Translations under genes and position numbers: made by a program | Source of the DNA: a virus | Reading direction: 5' to 3' (one strand) | DNA: 22,041 bases | IMG/VR virus record: IMGVR_UViG_3300021961_000715 | Span: 1-22,041 of that record | Shown: positions 1 through 6,142 of the stretch, in pieces | Numbering within the stretch: position 1 is the stretch's first letter | Layout of the letters: every line of letters starts with the position of its first letter | Notes under the pieces: model-generated | Database searches by the model: none | Seen by the model: only the letters and a program-made list of their open reading frames with translations | What the model was told of the DNA's origin: nothing

Positions 1-1061
1 TAATCGCGAATGTCACTTCGAGCAACTTCATGCCGCGCGCGGACTACGTGTTCGCCGAGGATCAGTTCAACGAGCTCGACGAAATCAATACCCGCATCAC
101 CTGGCTGACGCGCGCCGCAAAAGTGATCGGTGTGTACGACAAGGCAGCCGACGGCGTGCAGCGCATGCTGAACCAGGCCGCGGAGAACCAGCTCATTCCG
201 GTCGATAACTGGGCGATGTTTGCCGAGTCGGGCGGCGTGAAGGGCAAGGTCGATTGGTTGCCGATTGATCAAGTCGTCAACGCGATTGAGCGCTTGCGCC
301 AGTACCGCCAGGACAAGACCGTTCAGATCTACGAGGTGCTTGGCATCTCTGATGTGATGCGAGGATCGTCACGCGCTTCGGAAACCGCAACGGCGCAGCA
401 GATCAAGGCGCAGTTCGGCTCGACTCGCATTCAGCTCATGCAGTTCTACATTGCGGAGTGGATCACCGAAGCGCTGCGCATTCGCGCCGAAATTATTGCC
501 AAGCACTTCCAGCCCGATACGATCCTGCAGCGCTCAAATATTTTGCGCACGCCGGACGCGCAGTACGCGCAGCCCGCGGTGCAGTTGATCAAAGACGAGC
601 AGCTTGCCGAGTACCGCATTTCTGTCGAGGCCGACTCGATGGCTGCGATGGACTGGGCCGCTGAGCGCGACGCCGCCGTGCAATTCATGCAGGGCTTGGG
701 CGCGTTCATCTCGCAAGTCTCGCCAATGGCGCAGGCTGTGCCTGGTGCCGCGCCGTACCTGTTGCGCATGCTGCAGTGGAGCGTGTCGAAGTTCCGCGTC
801 TCAAGCGAGATCGAAGGCATTCTCGACCAGGCAATTGCGCAGATGCAAAACGCTGGCATGCAGCCGCAACAGCCTTCGCCGCTACAGCAGGCGGAAGTTG
901 CCGAGAAGATGGCTGGCGCCAAAGAGCGCGAAGCAAAGGCGCTCAACACGCGCATGGACGCCGAGCAGAAGGTGCTGCAGTTGAACGCGATGCGCGCGCC
1001 AATGGCGCAGGCCGCGATGCAGCCTAACCCGCAGTTGCCGCCAATTGTGCCGAGAGGTTAA
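1..1061 (+). CDS. Portal protein, 3' part (5' end outside the window)
   Basis: The reading frame is already open at base 3 and continues without a stop, so the Met at base 30 is internal and the gene starts upstream of the window. The portal forms the dodecameric vertex ring through which DNA is packaged and ejected. The stretch with 'VLGISDVMRG' followed by 'ETATAQQIKAQFGS' (about residues 105-130 counted from base 30) is a signature I know from portals of short-tailed phages. The C-terminus is rich in Gln, Ala and Met and looks helical, as in many portals with an extended C-terminal barrel. Its position before scaffold and capsid genes fits. The next gene starts three bases after the stop with a GAGAGG ribosome site inside the portal 3' end. 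Confidence 0.85.
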   Translation, partial: IANVTSSNFMPRADYVFAEDQFNELDEINTRITWLTRAAKVIGVYDKAADGVQRMLNQAAENQLIPVDNWAMFAESGGVKGKVDWLPIDQVVNAIERLRQYRQDKTVQIYEVLGISDVMRGSSRASETATAQQIKAQFGSTRIQLMQFYIAEWITEALRIRAEIIAKHFQPDTILQRSNILRTPDAQYAQPAVQLIKDEQLAEYRISVEADSMAAMDWAAERDAAVQFMQGLGAFISQVSPMAQAVPGAAPYLLRMLQWSVSKFRVSSEIEGILDQAIAQMQNAGMQPQQPSPLQQAEVAEKMAGAKEREAKALNTRMDAEQKVLQLNAMRAPMAQAAMQPNPQLPPIVPRG

Positions 1062-1064
1062 GCA

Positions 1065-2363
1065 ATGGCAAGTTCGCAAGAACTAATTGATGAGCTGCGC
1101 CGCCGCGCAAGCATCTTCACATCGTTAGACAACAGCGATGACTCGGATCTGGCGGACACTGGAATTGATTTTGCTGCAGGATTTGCGCCGGGAGTCGGTA
1201 CGGCATTGGCGTTTCGCGATTTTGAACGAGCACGACGAGACGGCGACAAGCTTGGGATGTTGTTGTCTGGTATTGGCGCAACGCCGGGTGTAGGCGGCAT
1301 TGCACGCGGCGTCAACATGACGCGTATGGCCGACAAGATGACGGCCGCGGAAAAAGCATGGGCGACGCGCATGGCAAAGGTTGCGCGTAATAAAGGCGTG
1401 CAGCACCGAGAAGCCTTAAGAAACGGCGAGACAATTGTTGAAGAAGTTACGCCGCCTCCGGCGCGGGTAATTATTTCGCCGGAGGAGTTGTACGGCAAAG
1501 TTGGTGTGCAGGTTCAGGGAGATCGAAGCAAAGCCAATTCAGTAGTGCGAGCATTGCGAGGAATTCCTGTTGAAGGTGGAGTGAAGCTGGAAGGCGGCCC
1601 TCAATACGCCCAGCTTGCTTTGGAAAACAATCCTGGCGGTGCGTGGGCAAGTATGCGGGGCGCCGCGCAGGGCAAGCAGAACCAATTTAATCGCGCGGCA
1701 GAGTTAACTGGGCGAGAGCCAATCGGCGTTTACAGCGCGATGAGCTCTGACGGCGTTAATTTTTCAACACCCGTAGCAGAGGCGATGATTAAGCAACTGC
1801 GAGTGTTGAAGCCAAACAAAAATGCCGTGGTTACTGCAGATCGAGAAATTAAACGGCTGGCGCCAGAGTTTGTTGGCTTGCAATCTCAAGAAGCACTTGA
1901 CCAGCTCTTAGGAAGGGGTGGCTTTCCAATGGAAGGCGCTGGTCAGGTAAGAAAAGCGCTTGTCGATACTTTGCGAAAAGCAGAGTACGAATATCAAGGC
2001 TTTCCAGTTTATGACGACATTATTGACGCAGTAACCGAAGCAGACTTAAAAAATGTTCCACTCGGAGCGTCTGGATACACGGCGTTTCGCGCAATTCCTA
2101 ATGCCAAGTTGATTGAAAAGGGAAGCGTTAAAACTCCACACGCGTCTTACGATACTGTCATCCCTGGCGAATACATTGGCGGGCTGCAAAAGTCAGTGCC
2201 GCCAGAAATTATGTTCCCAAAAATATACGAACGGCAGCGCGCGCTTGGCCGAAACCCGTTTCGGATTCATCGATCTTTGCAAACAAACAATCAAGACTTT
2301 GAAGAGTTTGATCAGCAGTGGCTCGATAACATTATGAGCTACTTGAGGAAGAGCGGCGAATGA
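1065..2363 (+). CDS. Large phage protein of unknown function (432 aa)
   Basis: I do not recognise a named family. The start is supported by GAGAGG upstream and a three-base gap from the portal. Residues about 33-85 form two glycine-rich 'PGVG' segments separated by a charged helix, a layout that resembles membrane-inserting parts of ejection proteins and the pre-toxin region of polymorphic toxins. The rest is soluble, with conserved-looking stretches such as 'NNPGGAWASM' and 'GVYSAMSSDGVNFSTPVAEAM', which I associate loosely with large metagenomic phage proteins. Codon use is visibly richer in A/T-ending codons (AAA, GAA, ATT, TTT) than in the portal or capsid gene, which suggests separate ancestry. 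Its last 32 bases overlap the 3' end of the antisense gene at 2332-2520. Possible roles are a virion-packaged effector or an ejection protein; both are inference. Confidence 0.7.
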   Translation: MASSQELIDELRRRASIFTSLDNSDDSDLADTGIDFAAGFAPGVGTALAFRDFERARRDGDKLGMLLSGIGATPGVGGIARGVNMTRMADKMTAAEKAWATRMAKVARNKGVQHREALRNGETIVEEVTPPPARVIISPEELYGKVGVQVQGDRSKANSVVRALRGIPVEGGVKLEGGPQYAQLALENNPGGAWASMRGAAQGKQNQFNRAAELTGREPIGVYSAMSSDGVNFSTPVAEAMIKQLRVLKPNKNAVVTADREIKRLAPEFVGLQSQEALDQLLGRGGFPMEGAGQVRKALVDTLRKAEYEYQGFPVYDDIIDAVTEADLKNVPLGASGYTAFRAIPNAKLIEKGSVKTPHASYDTVIPGEYIGGLQKSVPPEIMFPKIYERQRALGRNPFRIHRSLQTNNQDFEEFDQQWLDNIMSYLRKSGE

Positions 2364-2520
2364 GCGCTTGCAAGTTAACAACTAACGCTTGTATTCGCTC
2401 TTGTGTCGCCTCCGCAATTTCAAGCTGTTCTTGCCTCGTCAAATCAGAGAACTCGTCCGAGAACCGAAACGACGTTTCCCCTGTTTTTGCATCGTAGCTG
2501 ACAAATATGAGTTCTTTCAT
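2332..2520 (-). CDS. Small antisense phage protein (62 aa), unknown function
   Basis: This reading frame runs opposite to all its neighbours. It starts with ATG at 2520 and encodes 'MKELIFVSYDAKTGETSF', then an acidic helical stretch ('LTRQEQLEIAEATQERIQ') and ends in Arg-Arg followed by six serines. The composition is protein-like: a predicted beta hairpin followed by an amphipathic helix. The + strand in this interval encodes nothing plausible. An extended -10 motif (TGG-TATACT) lies seven bases before the ATG and there is no Shine-Dalgarno sequence, so a leaderless transcript is likely. The six-serine tail lies where the gene overlaps the end of the preceding + strand gene. A longer frame starting at 2820 exists but would run antisense through the 113-aa gene, so I chose 2520. 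Function is unknown; the size and separate promoter are typical of a moron or a small regulator. Confidence 0.65.
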   Translation of the reverse strand: MKELIFVSYDAKTGETSFRFSDEFSDLTRQEQLEIAEATQERIQALVVNLQALIRRSSSSSS

Positions 2521-2541
2521 AGTGTTGAGTATACCACAACA
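2521..2541 (-). promoter_or_regulatory. Divergent start region: extended -10 promoter for the - strand gene
   Basis: These 21 bases separate the start codons of two divergent genes. On the - strand, TATACT (2533-2528) is preceded directly by TGG (2536-2534), matching the extended -10 consensus with one mismatch, and transcription would begin at or next to the ATG. No good -35 was found at 17 bases, as expected for an extended -10 promoter. On the + strand, TATACC at 2530-2535 sits six bases before the ATG at 2542, but matches the consensus at only four of six positions. A TGTTG...CAACA inverted repeat (2523-2527 and 2537-2541) spans the site and could be an operator; that part is inference. 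Confidence 0.5.
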
Positions 2542-2883
2542 ATGACACGCAAGCGCTACATCTGGGACGACGAGGTCAAAGATCTGGTCGAAATCACGCC
2601 GGGCTACGAGCCGCCTCGCAAAGGCAAAGACGCCGCCAACCACTTGGGCAGCCTCTGGGGCGACCGTCACTACGACGGCCTGCGCGCGACCGACGGCGCC
2701 GATATCAGCACCCGCAAGAAGCATCGCGACTATATGCGCAAGATGGGGCTCACCACCGCTGACGACTACAAGAGCGACTGGGCCAAAGCTAAGAAGGCGC
2801 GCGAGCACTACATGCAGCACGGCGGATCAGTTCGCCGACAAGACGTTGAGAGAGCAATCGAGAAACTACAAAACCGCAGGTAA
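2542..2883 (+). CDS. Conserved phage protein between portal and scaffold (113 aa)
   Basis: The frame is open further upstream to 2389, but the protein-like sequence begins at 'MTRKRYIWDDEV', and the upstream part is low-quality sequence lying opposite the antisense gene, so ATG 2542 is chosen. There is no clear Shine-Dalgarno sequence before it. The protein is charged, with no membrane segment. It contains 'AANHLGSLWGDRHYDGLRAT', a stretch I recall from small proteins beside portal and scaffold genes of short-tailed phages, whose role has not been established as far as I know. The C-terminal part is predicted helical and ends in Arg-Arg. The scaffold gene follows after three bases, so the two are very likely co-expressed. 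A capsid-assembly role is inferred from position only. Confidence 0.75.
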   Translation: MTRKRYIWDDEVKDLVEITPGYEPPRKGKDAANHLGSLWGDRHYDGLRATDGADISTRKKHRDYMRKMGLTTADDYKSDWAKAKKAREHYMQHGGSVRRQDVERAIEKLQNRR

Positions 2884-2886
2884 CCC

Positions 2887-4017
2887 ATGTCAGAACCCAC
2901 CACGATTCGAGACGCTTTGGAAGCGGCTGTGCCCGACGAGACTGTTGAAGCATCGACGCCAGAACCAGTCGCAGAGCCGGAAGTTCAATCAAGCTTTGAG
3001 CTTGAGCCCACGTCCGCAGCAGACCCTGCGCCGGAGGTAGCCAAAAGCGAGAAGCGCGACGAGAGAGGGCGCTTTAAGCCAAAGGACACCCCCAAGCCGG
3101 AGGTGGCGCCCGAGGCGGTCCAAGCGCCAACCGAGCCCGCGCAAGGCATCCAACCTGGCCCGAAAGCCGAGCCGAAGGCAACCCCGCAAGAGCGAGCGCC
3201 AGCGTCATGGCGTCCAGACGTGCGAGAGCATTGGCAAAACCTGCCACCCGAGGTTCGAGCCGAGGTCGCCCGCCGCGAGCGCGAAATGCAAAGCACGCTG
3301 CAGGAGACGGCCGAGGCGCGCAAGTTCAGCGAGCAGCTCAACAAAGTTATCGCGCCGTACGAAATGTTTATTCGCGCCGAAAACAGCAACCCGCTGCAGG
3401 CGATTGATAATTTGATGGCGACTGCCGCCAAGTTGCGCACCGGCACCGCGCCCGAGCTTGCGCAGCTTGTAGCTGGAATGGTCAAGCAATTCGGCGTCGG
3501 CCGTTTCGGCCAAGGCTTTATCGAGTCGCTCGATTCAGCGCTCGCCGGCGAGGTACCTCGCGTCGATCCGGTTCAGAACCAGGTGCAGCAGGTGCTGCAG
3601 CAGCAGCTCGCGCCAGTTCAGCAATTTATGTCGCAGTTTCAGCAGGCGCAGGCTGCACAGCAGCAACGAATGCAGGAGGAGGCGGTCGGCGAGGTGCAAG
3701 CCTTTATCGAGCGCGCCGAGTTTGGCGAGGACGTGCGAGAGGAGATGGCCGACATTCTCGAAGTCGCTCAGCGCCGCGGGCGCGACTTATCGCTGCAGGA
3801 CGCGTACAAGCAGGCGTGTCTGGTCAACCCACGCGTCCGAAGCGTGCTGGAGCAGCGCGCCAAAACGCGCGGTGCGCAACAACTGACGGGCGCTGCACAA
3901 AAGGCTAGGGCGGCCGCTGTTAGTGTCTCAGGCGCGCCGACGCTCGCCGGGCCGAAGAGCGACGCGGCCGACGTGCGATCTGCGATTGAGGCAGCTATTG
4001 CGGCAAACTCAAGGTAA
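2887..4017 (+). CDS. Scaffolding protein (376 aa)
   Basis: The scaffold directs procapsid assembly and leaves before or during DNA packaging. The identification rests on position directly before the major capsid gene and on composition. Residues 1-110 are acidic and Pro/Glu/Ala-rich, probably disordered, with 'KRDERGRFKPK' in the middle. Residues about 110-160 contain 'PASWRPDVREHWQNLPPEVRAE', a pattern common in scaffold-like proteins of this phage group. Residues about 230-265 are a Gln-rich predicted coiled coil. The C-terminus is helical and moderately basic, which is typical of the capsid-binding end. No protease motif was seen, so this is not an obvious protease-scaffold fusion. The ribosome site is weak (GCAGG), and the gene is probably translated together with the upstream 113-aa gene. 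Confidence 0.8.
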   Translation: MSEPTTIRDALEAAVPDETVEASTPEPVAEPEVQSSFELEPTSAADPAPEVAKSEKRDERGRFKPKDTPKPEVAPEAVQAPTEPAQGIQPGPKAEPKATPQERAPASWRPDVREHWQNLPPEVRAEVARREREMQSTLQETAEARKFSEQLNKVIAPYEMFIRAENSNPLQAIDNLMATAAKLRTGTAPELAQLVAGMVKQFGVGRFGQGFIESLDSALAGEVPRVDPVQNQVQQVLQQQLAPVQQFMSQFQQAQAAQQQRMQEEAVGEVQAFIERAEFGEDVREEMADILEVAQRRGRDLSLQDAYKQACLVNPRVRSVLEQRAKTRGAQQLTGAAQKARAAAVSVSGAPTLAGPKSDAADVRSAIEAAIAANSR

Positions 4018-4214
4018 TGGTATAAACGCATCGGGGATGGTGTACCCGTAAGGAGACACCACCCCGGTGTGCCAAAGCACCGACAGCCACCGAAGCTCTT
4101 AGGAGCGCCTCTGGCGCCCACCTAGACATACCGGACTGATAAAGGTTCGCGTAGGCCACTGAAACCTGGTGGGGGTTTACCCCCGTTCATTTTTCATGTG
4201 GGAGTTTCATCACA
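4018..4214 (+). promoter_or_regulatory. Structured 5' leader of the major capsid gene
   Basis: These 197 bases encode no convincing protein but can form a series of stable hairpins. The strongest pairs CGGGG (4032-4036) with CCCCG (4062-4066), then, after a single bulged A at 4037, TGGTGT (4038-4043) with ACACCA (4056-4061). Its 12-base loop carries AAGGAG (4050-4055), a perfect Shine-Dalgarno sequence. Further hairpins are CGGTG/CACCG (4065-4069 with 4078-4082), sharing 4065-4066 with the first stem, GCTC/GAGC (4095-4098 with 4103-4106) and the competing GCGCC/GGCGC (4105-4109 with 4113-4117). The leader ends with GGGGG/CCCCC (4171-4184) followed by a T-rich run. The capsid gene's own GGAG (4201-4204) follows. 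Such leaders could stabilise mRNA, place a processing site or tune capsid yield; no known RNA family was recognised. Confidence 0.5.
4171..4195 (+). terminator. Terminator-like hairpin just before the capsid gene
   Basis: GGGGG (4171-4175), a TTTA loop and CCCCC (4180-4184) are followed by GTTCATTTTTC. The stem is short and the T run is interrupted, so it may be a partial terminator, an RNase barrier or a stabilising hairpin at the 5' end of the capsid mRNA. CCCACC at 4117-4122 can pair with GGTGGG at 4168-4173 and would disrupt the hairpin. Confidence 0.35.
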
Positions 4215-5192
4215 ATGGCTTTTGCAAATACGTCCGTTACGGACATCATTGCGACTACGATTCAGTCGCGCACGCGTCAGATCGCTGACAACGTCACCAA
4301 GAACAATGCTCTGCTTGCCAAGCTGAACCAGCGCGGCAACGTGAAGCCGTTCGGCGGTGGCTCGTCGATCATGCAGGAATTGTCGTTCGCTGAGAACGGC
4401 AACGCCGGCTTCTACTCGGGTTACGACTTGTTGCCGGTTGCGGCGCAGGACGTGATCTCGGCTGCCGAGTTCAGCATCAAGCAGCTCGCTTGCCCGGTCG
4501 TGATCTCGGGCCTTGAGCAGTTGCAGAACAGCGGCCGCGAGGCGTTCATCGACCTCCTTGAGGCTCGCATCAACGTCGCCGAGTCAACGATGGCGAACAA
4601 GCTCGCCCAGTCTGTCTACTCGGACGGCACCGGCTCGGGTGGTAAGGAAGTCGTCGGCCTCAACGCCGCCGTGCCTTCCGATCCGACCACCGGCACCTAC
4701 GGTGGTATCGACCGTGCGACGTGGACGTTCTGGCGCTCCAAGCTGTACGACTTCTCGACCGCTGCCGTTACGCCGGGCGCGAACACGATCCAGGCTGGCC
4801 TCAACACGCTGTGGTCGTCGCTCGTTCGCGGCGCTGATCGACCGGACTTGATCGTCCTCGATAACACCTACTGGAGCTACTACATGAGCTCCTTGCAGGC
4901 TCAGCAGCGCTTCACCGACCCGGCCACCGGCTCGCTCGGCTTCCCGACCGTGAAATTCATGGACGCGGACGTTGTGCTCGACGGCGGCATCGGCGGCTAC
5001 TGCCCGGCAAACACTGGCTTCATGCTCAACACGAAGTACCTGTTCATGCGGCCGCATCGCGACCGGAACATGGTTTCTTTGAGCCCGAATCGTCGCTACG
5101 CCATTAACCAGGATGCGGAAGTTCAGATCCTGGCATGGGCCGGCGCGATGACCTCTTCGGGTGCTCAGTTCCAGGGCCGTATCCAGAACTAA
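4215..5192 (+). CDS. Major capsid protein (325 aa)
   Basis: This protein forms the icosahedral shell. Position after the scaffold, length near 325 residues, and the sequence itself support this. It starts 'MAFANTSVTDIIATTIQSR' and has a helical 'LEQLQNSGREAFIDLLEARI' segment (the spine-helix position) and a C-terminal part 'INQDAEVQILAWAGAMTSSG', all familiar from major capsid proteins of HK97 fold in short-tailed phages. Codon use is strongly biased to C/G-ending codons compared with neighbours, as expected for the most highly expressed gene. GGAG at 4201-4204 is the ribosome site, ten bases from the ATG. The gene is isolated: a 197-base structured leader lies before it and a double-hairpin terminator region after it, so its output can be set apart from that of other head genes. 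Confidence 0.92.
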   Translation: MAFANTSVTDIIATTIQSRTRQIADNVTKNNALLAKLNQRGNVKPFGGGSSIMQELSFAENGNAGFYSGYDLLPVAAQDVISAAEFSIKQLACPVVISGLEQLQNSGREAFIDLLEARINVAESTMANKLAQSVYSDGTGSGGKEVVGLNAAVPSDPTTGTYGGIDRATWTFWRSKLYDFSTAAVTPGANTIQAGLNTLWSSLVRGADRPDLIVLDNTYWSYYMSSLQAQQRFTDPATGSLGFPTVKFMDADVVLDGGIGGYCPANTGFMLNTKYLFMRPHRDRNMVSLSPNRRYAINQDAEVQILAWAGAMTSSGAQFQGRIQN

Positions 5193-5206
5193 CCTGACCT
5201 CGTGGT

Positions 5207-5261
5207 GGGGGTCACCCTTGCCTTACCGGGTGGGGTGACCCCTCACTCGGTAGGGCTTTTT
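5207..5261 (+). terminator. Nested alternative hairpins and terminator after the capsid gene
   Basis: Two mutually exclusive structures overlap. One pairs GGGGTCACCC (5208-5217) with GGGTGACCCC (5233-5242), a perfect 10-bp stem. The other pairs CCTTACCG (5221-5228) with CGGTAGGG (5248-5255, one G-T pair), encloses a small GGGG/CCCC hairpin, and is followed directly by CTTTTT (5256-5261), a classical intrinsic terminator. The first stem would block the second. The Shine-Dalgarno GGAG of the next gene starts three bases after the T run. Confidence 0.7.
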
Positions 5262-5274
5262 GGGGAGATAAAAG

Positions 5275-5463
5275 ATGGCAGCAACCTATAGCTCAGCAGT
5301 GAATGCCGACAATCCCGCGGTCGTTGACACCAACGCCTCGCAGGCTACCGGCGCTGCCGTTGAAGGCATCGGACTTCGCGGCGCAGACGGCGTTAGTTTG
5401 AGTGGTTCGCGAATCGGCGGAGCGCCGGGCGCGGATTTCAAGTACGAAACAAACGTCGCCTAA
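5275..5463 (+). CDS. Small virion-region protein (62 aa), unknown
   Basis: The start is well supported by GGGGAG seven bases upstream. The protein is rich in Ala, Gly, Val and Ser, with no membrane segment, no cysteine and few charges; a middle part 'GIGLRGADGVSLSGSRIGG' looks like beta strands and turns. It lies alone between the terminator region after the capsid gene and the strong terminator that begins seven bases after its stop codon, so its mRNA probably comes from read-through of the capsid transcript. Position and composition would fit a head decoration or minor capsid protein, but I do not recognise the family, so this role is inferred. Confidence 0.65.
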   Translation: MAATYSSAVNADNPAVVDTNASQATGAAVEGIGLRGADGVSLSGSRIGGAPGADFKYETNVA

Positions 5464-5468
5464 TAACC

Positions 5469-5494
5469 AAGCGGGGCTTCGGCCCCGCTTTTCT
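5469..5494 (+). terminator. Strong intrinsic terminator with UUCG tetraloop
   Basis: AAGCGGGGC (5469-5477) pairs perfectly with GCCCCGCTT (5482-5490) around a TTCG loop, followed by TTCTTT. This is a textbook rho-independent terminator ending the capsid/62-aa unit. Confidence 0.9.
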
Positions 5495-5519
5495 TTGACC
5501 ATAAAAAAGGAAAATTCAA

Positions 5520-6134
5520 ATGCAGGTGAACACCGCCACGACGCCAACAGATTGGAATGCAATTGCTGACGCGCCGGGACTTGATGAGGATCGGTTTGCA
5601 GGCGACGCCAAGTTGTACGTTCAGTTTTTTCGCAAGCCCGTCATGCAGCCGGGCCTGTCGCAGCAAGAAGGGCGCGCAATATACAAAGAGACTGACTACA
5701 TCCGCATCATGGTTCCGGGTGACAAGTTGAGCGTGATTGAGCGCCCCGTTGACTCAATCGACGCGCGTAGATTTGCCGACCGATACTCGAAGTGGAAAGC
5801 CGGCGCCGGTAACGTAATCGAGGGCACGCCGCTCTCGTCGTTGCCGAAGATGACGCCGTCCAAGGTTGAAGAGTACAAATTCTTTGGGCTCCACACTGTC
5901 GAGCAACTTGCGGAAGCAAACGACAACTTGGGTCAAAAGTTCTTCGGATTTCAAGAAGACAAGCGTTCAGCGAAGGCGTTCATTGAGATTGCGAAGGGTA
6001 ACGCCCCAATCGAGAAGATGAACGAGGAGCTGAAAGCGCGCGACAGCAAGATCGAAGAGCTGCAGGCTCAGATTGAAGCAATTACGAAAATGATGAGTGC
6101 CAAGTCGGGAAAGTCCAAGACTGACGAGGAGTAA
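5520..6134 (+). CDS. Phage protein with C-terminal coiled coil (204 aa)
   Basis: AAGGA lies about eight bases before the ATG. Residues 1-90 form a soluble domain ('GDAKLYVQFFRKPV', 'YIRIMVPGDKLSVIERP'). Residues about 115-160 contain 'MTPSKVEEYKFFGLHTVEQLA' followed by 'FFGFQEDKRSAKAFIEIAK', a pattern I have seen in small proteins next to the capsid gene in several short-tailed phages. Residues about 165-195 are a predicted coiled coil ('NEELKARDSKIEELQAQIE') ending in a basic Lys-rich tail. It follows the strong terminator, so it needs read-through or its own promoter; no promoter is evident in the 25 bases between them. A head or connector assembly role is inferred from position only. No enzyme motif is visible. 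Confidence 0.75.
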   Translation: MQVNTATTPTDWNAIADAPGLDEDRFAGDAKLYVQFFRKPVMQPGLSQQEGRAIYKETDYIRIMVPGDKLSVIERPVDSIDARRFADRYSKWKAGAGNVIEGTPLSSLPKMTPSKVEEYKFFGLHTVEQLAEANDNLGQKFFGFQEDKRSAKAFIEIAKGNAPIEKMNEELKARDSKIEELQAQIEAITKMMSAKSGKSKTDEE

Positions 6135-6142
6135 CGAACCGG

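Noticed and set aside
446-955. 169-codon antisense frame opposite the portal gene
   Set aside because: It is a shadow of the portal coding strand with no ribosome site, and the portal frame clearly accounts for this region.
2389-2541. Longer N-terminus for the 113-aa protein starting at 2389
   Set aside because: The extra residues are low-quality sequence opposite the antisense gene, and the conserved part begins at Met 2542.
4136-4165. Hammerhead-ribozyme-like core (CTGATAA ... GAAAC) in the capsid leader
   Set aside because: The conserved G of CUGANGA is replaced by A and neither stem II nor stem III can be formed convincingly.
4141-4165. tRNA-like T-arm (GGTTCGC) in the capsid leader
   Set aside because: The flanking bases do not form a T-stem and no acceptor or anticodon arm can be built.
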